From Caulobacter sp. (lineage in GTDB: Bacteria; Pseudomonadota; Alphaproteobacteria; Caulobacterales; Caulobacteraceae): a stretch of DNA of 42,677 nucleotides. Below, one piece after another: positions 7,334 through 15,528 of the stretch (positions are counted from its first letter, which is position 1; every line of letters starts with the position of its first letter). Where the stretch lies: contig JAQGIP010000015.1 in NCBI GenBank assembly GCA_028291055.1, forward strand, positions 1-42,677, in the 5' to 3' direction. The position numbers and the translations under genes were made by a program. A model generated the notes under the pieces. The model searched no databases and had not been told where the DNA came from. It saw nothing but the letters and a program-made list of their open reading frames with translations.

Positions 7334-10081
7334 ATGGCGTTCGCTAAGAAATTCTGGATCGGGTCGGCCAGCGGGATCGCGCTGATCTGCGCGGCGTCTC
7401 CGGTCTGGGCCGATGCCCCCAACCAAGATCCGACCGCGGTCGATGAAGTGGTGGTCACGGGCATCCGCCAGTCGCTGGAAAAGGCCATCCAGGTCAAGCG
7501 CGAGAGCGACAACCAGGTCGACGCCATCTCGGCCACCGACATCGGCAAGCTGCCCGACAAGAACGTCGCCGACGCGCTGCAGCGCCTGCCCGGGGTCAAC
7601 ACCTCCTCGGCGGCCAGCGGCGAAGGCGGTTTCGACGAGAACGACCGGGTCTCCATCCGGGGCACCTCGCCCAGCCTGACCCAGGTGGTCATCGACGGCC
7701 ACGCGGTGGCCACCGGCGACTGGTTCATCCTCGACCAATTCCAGACGGTGGGCCGTTCGGTCTCCTTCGACCTGCTGCCCTCCGAGGTCGTGCAAGGCGT
7801 GTCGGTCTACAAGACCCAGGACGCCAGCCTGCTCGAAGGCGGCGTGGCCGGCCTGATCGACATCCAGACCCGCGACCCGCTGCGCTTCGCCAACAAGATC
7901 ACCATGGAGGGTTCGGTCCAGGGCGCCTACAATACGCTGAGCAAGGAAACCCGGCCGCAAATCAACGCCCTGCTGGGCTGGAAGAACGAGGCCGGCACGC
8001 TGGGCATCGTCGTCCAGGGCTTCCATGAAGAGCGTAGCGTGCGCCGCTATGGCCAGGAGACGCTGGGCTATACGACCATCACCGGCGGCTGCCCCGCCCC
8101 GACCTGCATGGCCACCGGCAATGCCATCCCCTCGCTGATCGGCGTGCAGGCGCCGACCCTGATCGGCTCCAGCCTGTTCCAGCAGGAAAAGAAGCGTGAC
8201 GGCGGCTTCGCGGCCATCGCGTTTGAGCCCAACGACACCTGGTCGTTCAACCTGTCGGGCTTCTATTCGAAGCTGAACGCGTCGAACACCAACTCCAACT
8301 ACATGTACTGGGGTTCGCGCCTGCTGCAGAACAGCGTGCCGACCGCCTATACGGTGGTCAATAACACCCTGGTCGCCGCCACCTTCCCCGCCGCCTTCGG
8401 CCCGGACCAGCAGGGCCTGGTGGTCGACAACATCGTGCGCCCCGACGCCAGCGGCAAAAGCTATTACGTCAACCTCGACACCACCTGGAAGTTCTCCGAC
8501 AAGCTGACCTTCAAGGGCCAGATCGGCTATACCGAGGGCGTGGGCGACACCCCCACCGAACCGGCCTATGAAGTGATGGGCGGCACGGCGGGCATCTCCT
8601 ATGCGCGCTCGGGCAACGGCTGGGTCGTCAACCCCGTCGCGGGCGCCGGCTACGTCAATCCGCAGAGCCCGGCCGGCCTGGCCAACGCCTGGTCGTGGAA
8701 CGAGACCTTCACCTCCACGGACAAGGAACTCTACGGCAAGATCGACGGCGTCTGGGACGTCGACGTGGGCGTCATCAACAAGGTGATGTTCGGCGTGCGC
8801 GCGGCCAAGCACACCCGCCAGGTCGACGGCTGGGACCGCGGCTGCACCCTGGGCGCCAACGGCCAGTGCTTCGGCGCGGGGGCCCAGCCCTATTCGGCGA
8901 CCAACCCGACCCCCTATCCCGGCGGCTTCAACAGCGGCGCCCTGGGCATTCCGGGCCTGCTGATCCCGATCACCGGCGATCCCAACAAGATCATCGCCAT
9001 CCTGGACGGCGTGACGGATCCGGCGCGCGGCCCGATCTCCCACATCATCCAGCCCCAGAACTACTACTGGCCCGGCGCCTTCAAGGTCGAGGAAGTGGAC
9101 TACGAAGGTTATGCGATGGCCAAGGTCGGCGGCGACCATTGGCGCGGCAACTTCGGCCTGCGCCTGGTGGGCACCCGCGAAACCCCGCACGCCAACATCT
9201 CCGATCCGCTGGCCGTTCCGGGCCCCGCCGCGACCGCCAAGGGCGACATCTTCACCTCAGCCTATGGTCCCTATTATGTGACCAACGAGACGCACAACTA
9301 CTTCGACGTCCTGCCCAGCGTGAACCTGACCTTCGACCTGGCCGACAATGTCCTGCTGCGGGTTTCGGCGGCCGAGACCATGTCGCGCCCCGACTTCAGC
9401 GCGCTCGGCGGCACCGTGTCGCTGTCCGACACCAGCCTGACCGGCAGCGGCGGCAACCCCAACTTGAGGCCCGTCAAGTCCGCCAGCTTCGACTTCGCGC
9501 TGGAATATTATTACGGCCCGGCCTCGGTGGCGGCGATCAGCCTCTTCTATGACGACCTGTCGTCGTATGTGAGCTACTCGACCTCCAACCAAGTCTATTA
9601 CAGCCTCTTCTACAACGCCTTCAAAACCTACAACGTCTCCTCGCCGGTCAACGCCAGCGGCAAGGTCCAGGGCATCGAGCTGCAGGTCCAGCAGCCCATC
9701 GCCTACGGCTTCGGCTTCCAGGCCAACGCCACCTATGCCGACGGCCACGAGAACAGCGGCGCGCCGCTGGTGGGCACCTCGCGCTACACCTACAACCTGG
9801 TCGGCTACTATGAAGGCCACGGCTTGAGCGTGCGCGCCGCCTATACCTACCGCTCGCACTACTTCGTGGGGCTGGATCGCAGCTCGGCCGAGAACCAGGA
9901 CAACTACGGGACCCTGGACGCCTCGATCAACTACCAGCTGACGCCCAACATCTCGATCAACATCGATGCGCTGAACCTGACCGACAACCTGCTGAAGTAC
10001 TACGGGGCCAACAAGACCCAGCCCCGCGCCGTCTATGAGAACGGCACCCAGGTGTTCGCGGGCATCCGCTTCCGCTTCTAA
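7334..10081 (+). CDS. TonB-dependent outer-membrane receptor, probable chito-oligosaccharide/GlcNAc transporter
   Basis: 915 residues. The signal peptide ends near SPVWA-DA (residue ~26). A TonB-box-like DEVVVTG (~36-42) and the plug domain follow (IGKLPDKNVADALQRLPGV, ~74-92). A long beta barrel ends in aromatic FAGIRFRF, the usual BamA-recognised C-terminus. There is no N-terminal STN domain, so it is a plain transporter rather than a sigma-factor transducer. The barrel has Caulobacter-type features such as DVLPSVNLTFDLADN and LRVSAAETMSRPDFS. The substrate is inferred from the divergent nag operon; the sequence alone shows only that it is an energised oligosaccharide-type receptor. AGGGGA lies about 8 bases ahead of the ATG, and a strong terminator follows 36 bp after the stop. 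Confidence 0.93.
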   Translation: MAFAKKFWIGSASGIALICAASPVWADAPNQDPTAVDEVVVTGIRQSLEKAIQVKRESDNQVDAISATDIGKLPDKNVADALQRLPGVNTSSAASGEGGFDENDRVSIRGTSPSLTQVVIDGHAVATGDWFILDQFQTVGRSVSFDLLPSEVVQGVSVYKTQDASLLEGGVAGLIDIQTRDPLRFANKITMEGSVQGAYNTLSKETRPQINALLGWKNEAGTLGIVVQGFHEERSVRRYGQETLGYTTITGGCPAPTCMATGNAIPSLIGVQAPTLIGSSLFQQEKKRDGGFAAIAFEPNDTWSFNLSGFYSKLNASNTNSNYMYWGSRLLQNSVPTAYTVVNNTLVAATFPAAFGPDQQGLVVDNIVRPDASGKSYYVNLDTTWKFSDKLTFKGQIGYTEGVGDTPTEPAYEVMGGTAGISYARSGNGWVVNPVAGAGYVNPQSPAGLANAWSWNETFTSTDKELYGKIDGVWDVDVGVINKVMFGVRAAKHTRQVDGWDRGCTLGANGQCFGAGAQPYSATNPTPYPGGFNSGALGIPGLLIPITGDPNKIIAILDGVTDPARGPISHIIQPQNYYWPGAFKVEEVDYEGYAMAKVGGDHWRGNFGLRLVGTRETPHANISDPLAVPGPAATAKGDIFTSAYGPYYVTNETHNYFDVLPSVNLTFDLADNVLLRVSAAETMSRPDFSALGGTVSLSDTSLTGSGGNPNLRPVKSASFDFALEYYYGPASVAAISLFYDDLSSYVSYSTSNQVYYSLFYNAFKTYNVSSPVNASGKVQGIELQVQQPIAYGFGFQANATYADGHENSGAPLVGTSRYTYNLVGYYEGHGLSVRAAYTYRSHYFVGLDRSSAENQDNYGTLDASINYQLTPNISINIDALNLTDNLLKYYGANKTQPRAVYENGTQVFAGIRFRF

Positions 10082-10117
10082 GGACTAACGCACCAGACAT
10101 CCCCCGTGCGCAAATTG

Positions 10118-10152
10118 GGCGGAGAAGTCGAAAGGCTTCTCCGCCGCTTTTT
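10118..10152 (+). terminator. Intrinsic terminator of the TonB receptor gene
   Basis: A perfect 10-bp stem GGCGGAGAAG (10118-10127) / CTTCTCCGCC (10136-10145) with an 8-nt loop is followed by GCTTTTTG. It starts 36 bp after the stop codon. Confidence 0.9.
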
Positions 10153-10169
10153 GTTTGGGGCGCCGTCAC

Positions 10170-10402
10170 CGGGGACATGTACGCTCTCAGCCCCTCAACA
10201 CATTGAGCGCGGCGCCCCGACCGTACGTGTCCCCCGCCCGCCGTGACGGGGACACGTACGCGGCCAGGGCGCGGCCAATCGCCGAAGCCTGTGAGCGAAC
10301 ATGTCCCCTCGGGATGGCGACAGGGACACGATACCCATTTCCCGTTAGCCGCCGCGCCCGACCCCACCACCGGGGGTTTCGGGAAATGGGTTTCATGTCC
10401 CC
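10170..10402. repeat. GGGGACA-type palindromic repeat cluster, two units
   Basis: This non-coding stretch between the TonB-receptor terminator and the sulfotransferase stop is made of inverted GGGGACA modules. The first unit includes CGTACGTGTCCCC facing GGGGACACGTACG near 10219-10261. The second has arms of 21 nt, 10322-10342 and 10382-10402, matching at 19 of 21 positions, with core ACCCATTTCCC / GGGAAATGGGT at 10333-10343 and 10381-10391. The same modules recur at 25977-26164. No gene is seen. The open frames across it are artefacts of the repeats. Confidence 0.8.
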
Positions 10403-10406
10403 AGCG

Positions 10407-12014
10407 CTAGTATTTGAAACGCTCGATCCAGGGCGCCAGCACCGGCATGATCGGCGCCAGCTCCGCCTCGTAGGCCCGCCAGCGCGCGACGCCCGAGGCA
10501 TTCAGTCCCGCCCTCACCTGCCCCGCTGACGGTGTGCGCACGGTGCGCCGCGCAGCCGTGGCGGCGATGTCGGTCATGCCGGGGGTGACGTCGAGGTCCA
10601 GGAAGGCGGCGATGCCGGCCAGTTCGGCGTCCACGTCGGCGACCAGGGCTTCATGCCGCGCATCGCGCCAGGCCAGCGGCAGCAGGGCTCGATAGACCTC
10701 CGCCAGGCCCATGCAGGCGTCGTAGCAGGCCGCCGTCTGGTCCAGCGCCGTGAAGGCGTAGGTCATCGCGTTCATCTGGAAATTGTTGCGCAGACAACTG
10801 AGCACCACGTCGCGCGGGTCGCGGATGGCGAACAGGATCCTGGCGTCCGGAAACAGCCTGGCGATGAGCGGCAGGTAGAGGGTTCCGGCGGGGGCCTTGT
10901 CGAGGAAGACCGCGCCGGGCTCGCCGGCCAGGTCGCGGACGGTTTCCCAGTAGCGGTCGCGGGCGGTGTTGGCCTCCGCCTCGGGTAGGGCGGCCAGGCG
11001 GGCCAACCCCTCGGGCGTACTCATATAGTCAGCGTAGGGCTCAGCCAGCGTCGGGCCTTCCTCCAGGGCGGTGATGTCCGGATGGCCGGCCAGCAGCTGT
11101 TCCAGAAGCGTCGTGCCGGAGCGGGGGAAGCCGACCAGGAAGACGTGTGTGCGCACCGGCGAGGCGCCGGCCGGCGGCGCGGTGCGCCAGGGGGCGGGAT
11201 CGGCGGCGGCGAACCAGGTCTTCAGGCGGGTGAGCTTGTCCACCTCCCCTTCCCGGCCCCGGGCGCGTTCGGCGTGCAGCGCGCGTTGCAGCGCTTTGCC
11301 CTCGACCGCCGCCGCGAAGGCGTCATGGGGGCGGCCCAGGCCATCCAGCGCGTCGCCGAGCAGCAACAGGGCGTCGGCGCGCAGACCCGGCGGCAGGGCA
11401 GCGTCGGCGGCCAGCGGGGCGAGCAACCCCTGGGCGGCGGCGAAGTCGCGCCGTGCCACGGCCACGCGGGCGGCCAGCCAGGCGGCAGCGGGGCCCGCGC
11501 CCCAGCGGGCGGTCAGCCGCTCGGCCTGGGTCTGGGCGGCGTCCAGGTCGCCGGTCTCCAGGGCGATCATGGCCAGGCCGATACCCGCCTGGAGATGCCC
11601 CGGCGCGGCGGCGGCGGCGCGGGCGAACAGGGCGCGCGCCTCATCGGTGCGGGCCAGTTCCTGCAGGATGCCCGCCTTGGCGCTGAGCAGGTTGGGATCG
11701 TTGGGCGCCAACGCCAACGCCTCGTCCCAGCTGACGAGCGCCTCCTCCACCCGCCGCGCGTCGGTCCGGCACCGGGCCAGATGGGCGAGCGCGGACACCT
11801 CGCCCGGCGCGGCCACGGTCCACCGCCGCGAGACGGCGATCGCCTCGTCCAGCCGCCCCGCCTGGCGCAGGGCGCGGGCCAGCACGCCCAGCGGCAGCGG
11901 GTGCTCCACGCCCTCGCGCAGCAGGACCTGCGACAGGGCCAGGGCCTCGCCGAAACGCCGCGCTTTCAAATGCGCGGCCACGGCCTGGAGGCGGTCGGTC
12001 GGAGTCTGCGCCAT
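10407..12014 (-). CDS. TPR-repeat sulfotransferase family protein
   Basis: About 535 residues from the ATG at 12014. The first ~230 residues are alanine-rich helical repeats of TPR type (for example ALALAPNDPNLLSAKAGIL). The C-terminal ~250 residues are a P-loop-like sulfotransferase domain. It has the 5'-phosphosulfate-binding loop GFPRSGTT at ~295-302 and the 3'-phosphate-binding IRDPRDVVLS downstream. Such proteins transfer sulfate from PAPS; the acceptor here is unknown. No PAPS-synthesis genes are nearby. TTG at 12071 would add 19 residues; neither start has a convincing ribosome site. There is no signal peptide, so it is probably cytoplasmic. Confidence 0.85.
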   Translation of the reverse strand: MAQTPTDRLQAVAAHLKARRFGEALALSQVLLREGVEHPLPLGVLARALRQAGRLDEAIAVSRRWTVAAPGEVSALAHLARCRTDARRVEEALVSWDEALALAPNDPNLLSAKAGILQELARTDEARALFARAAAAAPGHLQAGIGLAMIALETGDLDAAQTQAERLTARWGAGPAAAWLAARVAVARRDFAAAQGLLAPLAADAALPPGLRADALLLLGDALDGLGRPHDAFAAAVEGKALQRALHAERARGREGEVDKLTRLKTWFAAADPAPWRTAPPAGASPVRTHVFLVGFPRSGTTLLEQLLAGHPDITALEEGPTLAEPYADYMSTPEGLARLAALPEAEANTARDRYWETVRDLAGEPGAVFLDKAPAGTLYLPLIARLFPDARILFAIRDPRDVVLSCLRNNFQMNAMTYAFTALDQTAACYDACMGLAEVYRALLPLAWRDARHEALVADVDAELAGIAAFLDLDVTPGMTDIAATAARRTVRTPSAGQVRAGLNASGVARWRAYEAELAPIMPVLAPWIERFKY

Positions 12015-12146
12015 GGGTCCGTTCGCGGTGGAAACCGCCCCATCACTGGGTCGGCGAAGCGCGGCAGTCAACGGCGCGCGGGGCCGCCCTCAATTGCAGA
12101 GGCCACCATCTCCAATGGGTGCGTGGGGCGGGGCTTCTTTCTCCAT

Positions 12147-12283
12147 CCGCTCATCCGACGAAAGTCGGGACCCATAGTGAGTCACCGGAAGGGTCTGGCC
12201 TCATGTACGTCCGCCCTCGCCACCGGCCCGGAGGGCCAGTCCTGACAGGCCCTATGGGTCCCGACTCTCGTCGGGATGAGCGG
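12147..12283. mobile_element. MITE-like inverted-repeat element, copy 1 (137 bp)
   Basis: Terminal arms begin CCGCTCATCC and end GGATGAGCGG. Left arm 12147-12175 and right arm 12254-12283 are near-perfect reverse complements, joined by ~78 bp of non-coding DNA. It lies between the sulfotransferase and MFS genes, and has the same size and ends as the elements at 23878, 34041 and 36245. Confidence 0.75.
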
Positions 12284-12320
12284 AGTCGGAGGGTTATCCG
12301 CGATCGGATTTGCCCCCCCC

Positions 12321-14033
12321 TCACAACGGCGCGATGTCCGGCGTTTCGCGGTCCGGGCTGTCGTCCTTCCAGCGCACGGAGCCGAAGGGCCGTTCCAGCC
12401 AGCGGCGCACGGTGATCGGCGCGTCCGGATAGAGGAAGTCGCGCAAGCTGGCCTGCAGCTCGCGGTCATGCTGCGAAATGCGGGTGCGCTGGCGCAGGTA
12501 GTCGAGCCAGGTGGGGCAGCTGTAGGCCTCCAGCCACACGTCGGGCTGGGCGATGTCGCGCGACAGCGACCAGCCGTAGCCGCCGCTGCGGCTGCGCACG
12601 CCGCGGATCTGCTGCATCAGGCCATAGAAGCCGCGCGCCTGTTCCGGCGGCACGCTGTAGACGATCTCGATGCGGATCGGGCCGCTGCGGGGGGTGAGCG
12701 CCAGGACGACATCCAGCTCGGTGGGGGGGTCCAGCGCATCGCGCACGCCGTCGCTGCGGGGCGCGAGCGTGAGCCTGAGGCCCAGCCAAACCAGGGGCAG
12801 CAGGGCCAGCAGGGCGGAGGAGATCTTCAACGCCATGGGCACGCCCACGTCATGGGCCACCTGGCCCCAGACCCAGGCGCCGATGGCCATGCCGCCGGCG
12901 ATGGCGGCCTGGAAGGTGGCGAGCGCCCGGCCGGCCACCCAGCGCGGGGCGTAGGTCTGGAGCGCGACGTTGTATTCGTTCATGCACAGCATCCAGCCGG
13001 CCCCGCCGAACAGCAGCACCCCAGCGGTCAGCGGCAGGCTGGTGCTGAAACCGACCACGGCGGTGGCGGCGGCGACCACCAGGGTGGCGGTTCCCGACAG
13101 CAAGCCCGGCGTGAAGCGCTTGCGCAGGCGGTTGATGGTGGCCGCGCCGCAGACCGCGCCGACCCCGAAGGCGCCGAGCAGCAGGCCGAAGGTGGGGGCG
13201 GTGCCGTGCAGCACCTCGCGCGCCACCAGGGGCAGCAGGGCTGAGAGGCAGGCGCCGACCAGCCCCGTGGCCAGGGTGCGGATGAGCACCACCCGGATGG
13301 GCGGGGAGTGGAAGACGTAGCGCACGCCCGAGACGATGGCCCGGCCCATGCCCTCCGGCGGCAACCGCGCGGGCTCCTGCACCCGCTTCCAGCGGAACAG
13401 CATGGTGAACAGCGGCACATAGGAAAACGCGGTCGCGGCGAAGGCCGCCGCCCCGCCGAACGCGGCCACGATCAGCCCGCCGATGGCCGGCCCGAAGCTG
13501 CGGGCGATGTTGAAGCTGATGCTGTTCAGGGCGATGGCGGCCGGCAGGGCGTGGCGCGGCACCTGTTCGCTGACCGACGACTGCCAGGCCGGCCACAACA
13601 GGGCGTTGCCCGAGCCGATCACCAGGCAGCTGATCAAAAGAACCGCCGGCGACACCGCGCCCAGCAGGCAGGTGACGGCCAGGGCCGTGGCCCCGGCGAA
13701 GGCGATGGCCACCGCGATCATCGCCACCTTGCGCCGGTCGTACATGTCGGCGATGGCGCCGGCCGCGATGGCGAACAGCAGGACCGGCCCCATCTGGGCC
13801 GACTGGACCATGGCCACCAGCCCGGCGTCGGTGGTCAGCTGGGTCATGATCCAGGCCGCCCCGACACCCTGGATCAGGCCGCCGAGGTTGGACAGCAGGC
13901 TGGCGATCCAGATGCCCCGGAACGCCCCGTGCTTCAGGGGCGAAAACAGGCCCTCCGCCGGCGGCGGCGGATCGATTGGCGGGTCGGCGAGCGGCGCCTC
14001 AACAACGGTCAAAAACAGCGCCCCCCGCGACAA
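12321..14033 (-). CDS. MFS transporter, MFS_3 / transmembrane secretion effector type
   Basis: 570 residues. A 12-helix major facilitator core (~30-430) includes IWIASLLSNLGGLIQGVGAA and the loop-2 motif ADMYDRRKVA. A soluble C-terminal part (~435-560) resembles the ABM-like tail common in the MFS_3 (PF05977) family: YSVPPEQARGFYGLMQQI and WLDYLRQRTRISQHD. It is probably a proton-driven exporter in the cytoplasmic membrane; the substrate cannot be read. The start is TTG at 14033, with AGGA eight bases upstream. A 28-bp palindrome lies directly over the ribosome site, which suggests repression by a dimeric regulator not encoded nearby. An Old Yellow Enzyme gene lies 78 bp upstream on the same strand, and the two could share a response to electrophilic compounds (inference). 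Confidence 0.88.
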   Translation of the reverse strand: MSRGALFLTVVEAPLADPPIDPPPPAEGLFSPLKHGAFRGIWIASLLSNLGGLIQGVGAAWIMTQLTTDAGLVAMVQSAQMGPVLLFAIAAGAIADMYDRRKVAMIAVAIAFAGATALAVTCLLGAVSPAVLLISCLVIGSGNALLWPAWQSSVSEQVPRHALPAAIALNSISFNIARSFGPAIGGLIVAAFGGAAAFAATAFSYVPLFTMLFRWKRVQEPARLPPEGMGRAIVSGVRYVFHSPPIRVVLIRTLATGLVGACLSALLPLVAREVLHGTAPTFGLLLGAFGVGAVCGAATINRLRKRFTPGLLSGTATLVVAAATAVVGFSTSLPLTAGVLLFGGAGWMLCMNEYNVALQTYAPRWVAGRALATFQAAIAGGMAIGAWVWGQVAHDVGVPMALKISSALLALLPLVWLGLRLTLAPRSDGVRDALDPPTELDVVLALTPRSGPIRIEIVYSVPPEQARGFYGLMQQIRGVRSRSGGYGWSLSRDIAQPDVWLEAYSCPTWLDYLRQRTRISQHDRELQASLRDFLYPDAPITVRRWLERPFGSVRWKDDSPDRETPDIAPL

Positions 14034-14061
14034 CGTCTCTATCCTCTATAGGATAGAGACG
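14034..14061. promoter_or_regulatory. 28-bp palindrome covering the MFS-gene ribosome site
   Basis: Arms CGTCTCTATCCT and AGGATAGAGACG face each other across a 4-bp centre, so 26 of 28 bases are symmetric. It abuts the TTG start and contains the AGGA ribosome site, the position expected of a repressor operator (TetR or MarR type). The cognate regulator is not in the window. Confidence 0.65.
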
Positions 14062-14111
14062 TCCTCTGGAAGCCGATGCGCCGCCTTATCGGCCCGCCTT
14101 GTCGGACCCCC

Positions 14112-15194
14112 TCAGGCGTCCACGCCGACCGGAGCGCGCGCCTCGGCCAAGGCCGGATAGTCGGTATAGCCCCGGTGGTCGGGGCTGTAGATCGTCGCCG
14201 GGACCAGGTCGTTGAGGGCCGCGCCGGTGCGCAGGCGTTCGGGCAGGTCGGGGTTGGAGATGAAGGCCTTGCCGAAGGCCACCGCGTCGGCCACGCCGGC
14301 CTCCAAGGCCGCCTGGGCGCTGTCGCCCGTGAAGCCCTCGTTGGCGATATAGACGCCGCCGAAACGCTTGCGCAGGTCGGGGCCCAGGCTGTCGGGCGCC
14401 TGGTGTTCGCGCGCGCAGATGAAGGCGATGGCGCGCTTGTTCAGCTGATCGGCCACATAGCCGAAGGTCGCGGCCAGGTCGCTGTCGCCCATGGAGTGGC
14501 TGTCGGCGCGCGGGGCCAGGTGCATGCCGACCCGGTCGGCGCCCCAGACGGAGATGGCCGCGTCGGCGGCCTCCAGCAGCAGCCGGGCGCGGTTCTCGAT
14601 GGGGCCGCCGTAGCCGTCGGTGCGAGTGTTGGAGCCGTCCTGGAGGAATTGGTCGAGCAGATAGCCGTTGGCGCCGTGCAGCTCCACGCCGTCGAAGCCC
14701 GCGGCCTGGGCGAATTCCGCCCCCTGGCGATAGGCCTCGATGACGCCGGGAATCTCGTCGGCCTCCAGGGCGCGCGGCATCGGATAGTCCCGCTCGGGCC
14801 GCAGCAGGCTGACATGGCCCTTGGCGGCGATGGCGCTGGGCGCCACGGGCGGACGGCCGTCGTGGAAGGAGGGGTCGGAGATGCGGCCCACGTGCCACAG
14901 CTGCATGAAGATGCGCCCGCCGGCCTGGTGCACGGCCTTGGTGGTCAGCTTCCAGCCTTCCACGTGCTCGCGCGCCCAGATGCCGGGAACGCCCTGATAG
15001 CCGATGCCCTGCGGGGTGACCGGCGTGGCCTCCGAGATGATCAGGCCGGCCGAGGCGCGCTGGGCATAGTATTCGGCCATCAGCGCATTGGGGATGTGGG
15101 TCTCGCCGGCCCGCAGGCGGGTCAGGGGCGCCATCACCACGCGGTTGGGCAGGTCCAGGTCGCCGAGGCGCAGGGGGTCGAAGAGGTTGGGCAT
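14112..15194 (-). CDS. Old Yellow Enzyme family alkene reductase (NemA-like)
   Basis: 360 residues, full length for the family. A cytoplasmic FMN enzyme that reduces activated C=C bonds, maleimides or nitro compounds with NAD(P)H. Seen: LFDPLRLGDLDLPNRVVMAPLTR at the N-terminus; the FMN-contact Gln in FMQLWHVGR (~96-104); the substrate-binding pair His173 / Asn176 and proton donor Tyr178 in ELHGANGYLLDQF; GGPIENRARLL (~197-207); and the C-terminal phosphate-binding VAFGKAFISNPDL. It closely resembles E. coli NemA in layout. The MFS exporter gene lies just downstream on the same strand, separated by the 28-bp palindrome, so it may have its own control. Confidence 0.94.
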   Translation of the reverse strand: MPNLFDPLRLGDLDLPNRVVMAPLTRLRAGETHIPNALMAEYYAQRASAGLIISEATPVTPQGIGYQGVPGIWAREHVEGWKLTTKAVHQAGGRIFMQLWHVGRISDPSFHDGRPPVAPSAIAAKGHVSLLRPERDYPMPRALEADEIPGVIEAYRQGAEFAQAAGFDGVELHGANGYLLDQFLQDGSNTRTDGYGGPIENRARLLLEAADAAISVWGADRVGMHLAPRADSHSMGDSDLAATFGYVADQLNKRAIAFICAREHQAPDSLGPDLRKRFGGVYIANEGFTGDSAQAALEAGVADAVAFGKAFISNPDLPERLRTGAALNDLVPATIYSPDHRGYTDYPALAEARAPVGVDA

Positions 15195-15387
15195 CTGAAG
15201 TCCTTGGATCGCGAATGGCTCGGAACGGGCCCGCGCGGAAGCCGACGCCCTTGTCCCTCAAGGTGGGCCCCGCCCGCAGTCCACACAAGCCACAGTCGCG
15301 GTGGCTAATTCTGAAAGCGGGGGCAATAATTCTGGGTCGACGGCTCGCCGGCGGCGTTCAGCGGCCGGCGCGGGCGCCTGGGAGCGC

Positions 15388-15461
15388 TGGAGCGGATGAA
15401 GGGAATCGAACCCTCGTCGTGAGCTTGGGAAGCTCCTGCTCTACCATTGAGCTACATCCGC
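15388..15461 (-). tRNA. tRNA-Gly (anticodon CCC), CCA encoded
   Basis: Read on the minus strand, a 7-bp acceptor stem GCGGATG/CATCCGC encloses a GCTC/GAGC D-arm, an anticodon loop TTCCCAA on a GAGC/GCTC stem, and a TTCGATT T-loop. The 3' end TCCA is encoded, giving 74 nt. The anticodon CCC reads GGG codons. The anticodon-loop context is the same as in E. coli tRNA-Gly(CCC). Confidence 0.95.
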
Positions 15462-15528
15462 GTCGTCCCTCCCTTAGCCCGCCCGGGGCCTGCGGTTCAA
15501 GGGTTGGCGGCGCTTCAGGCAAGGCGGT

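Noticed and set aside
7277..9190. 637-residue minus-strand frame inside the TonB receptor gene
   Set aside because: Composition is that of an antisense shadow; no domain, and the plus strand is clearly coding.
10155..10529. Small open frames across the GGGGACA cluster
   Set aside because: They are read through palindromic repeats, overlap on both strands and lack ribosome sites.
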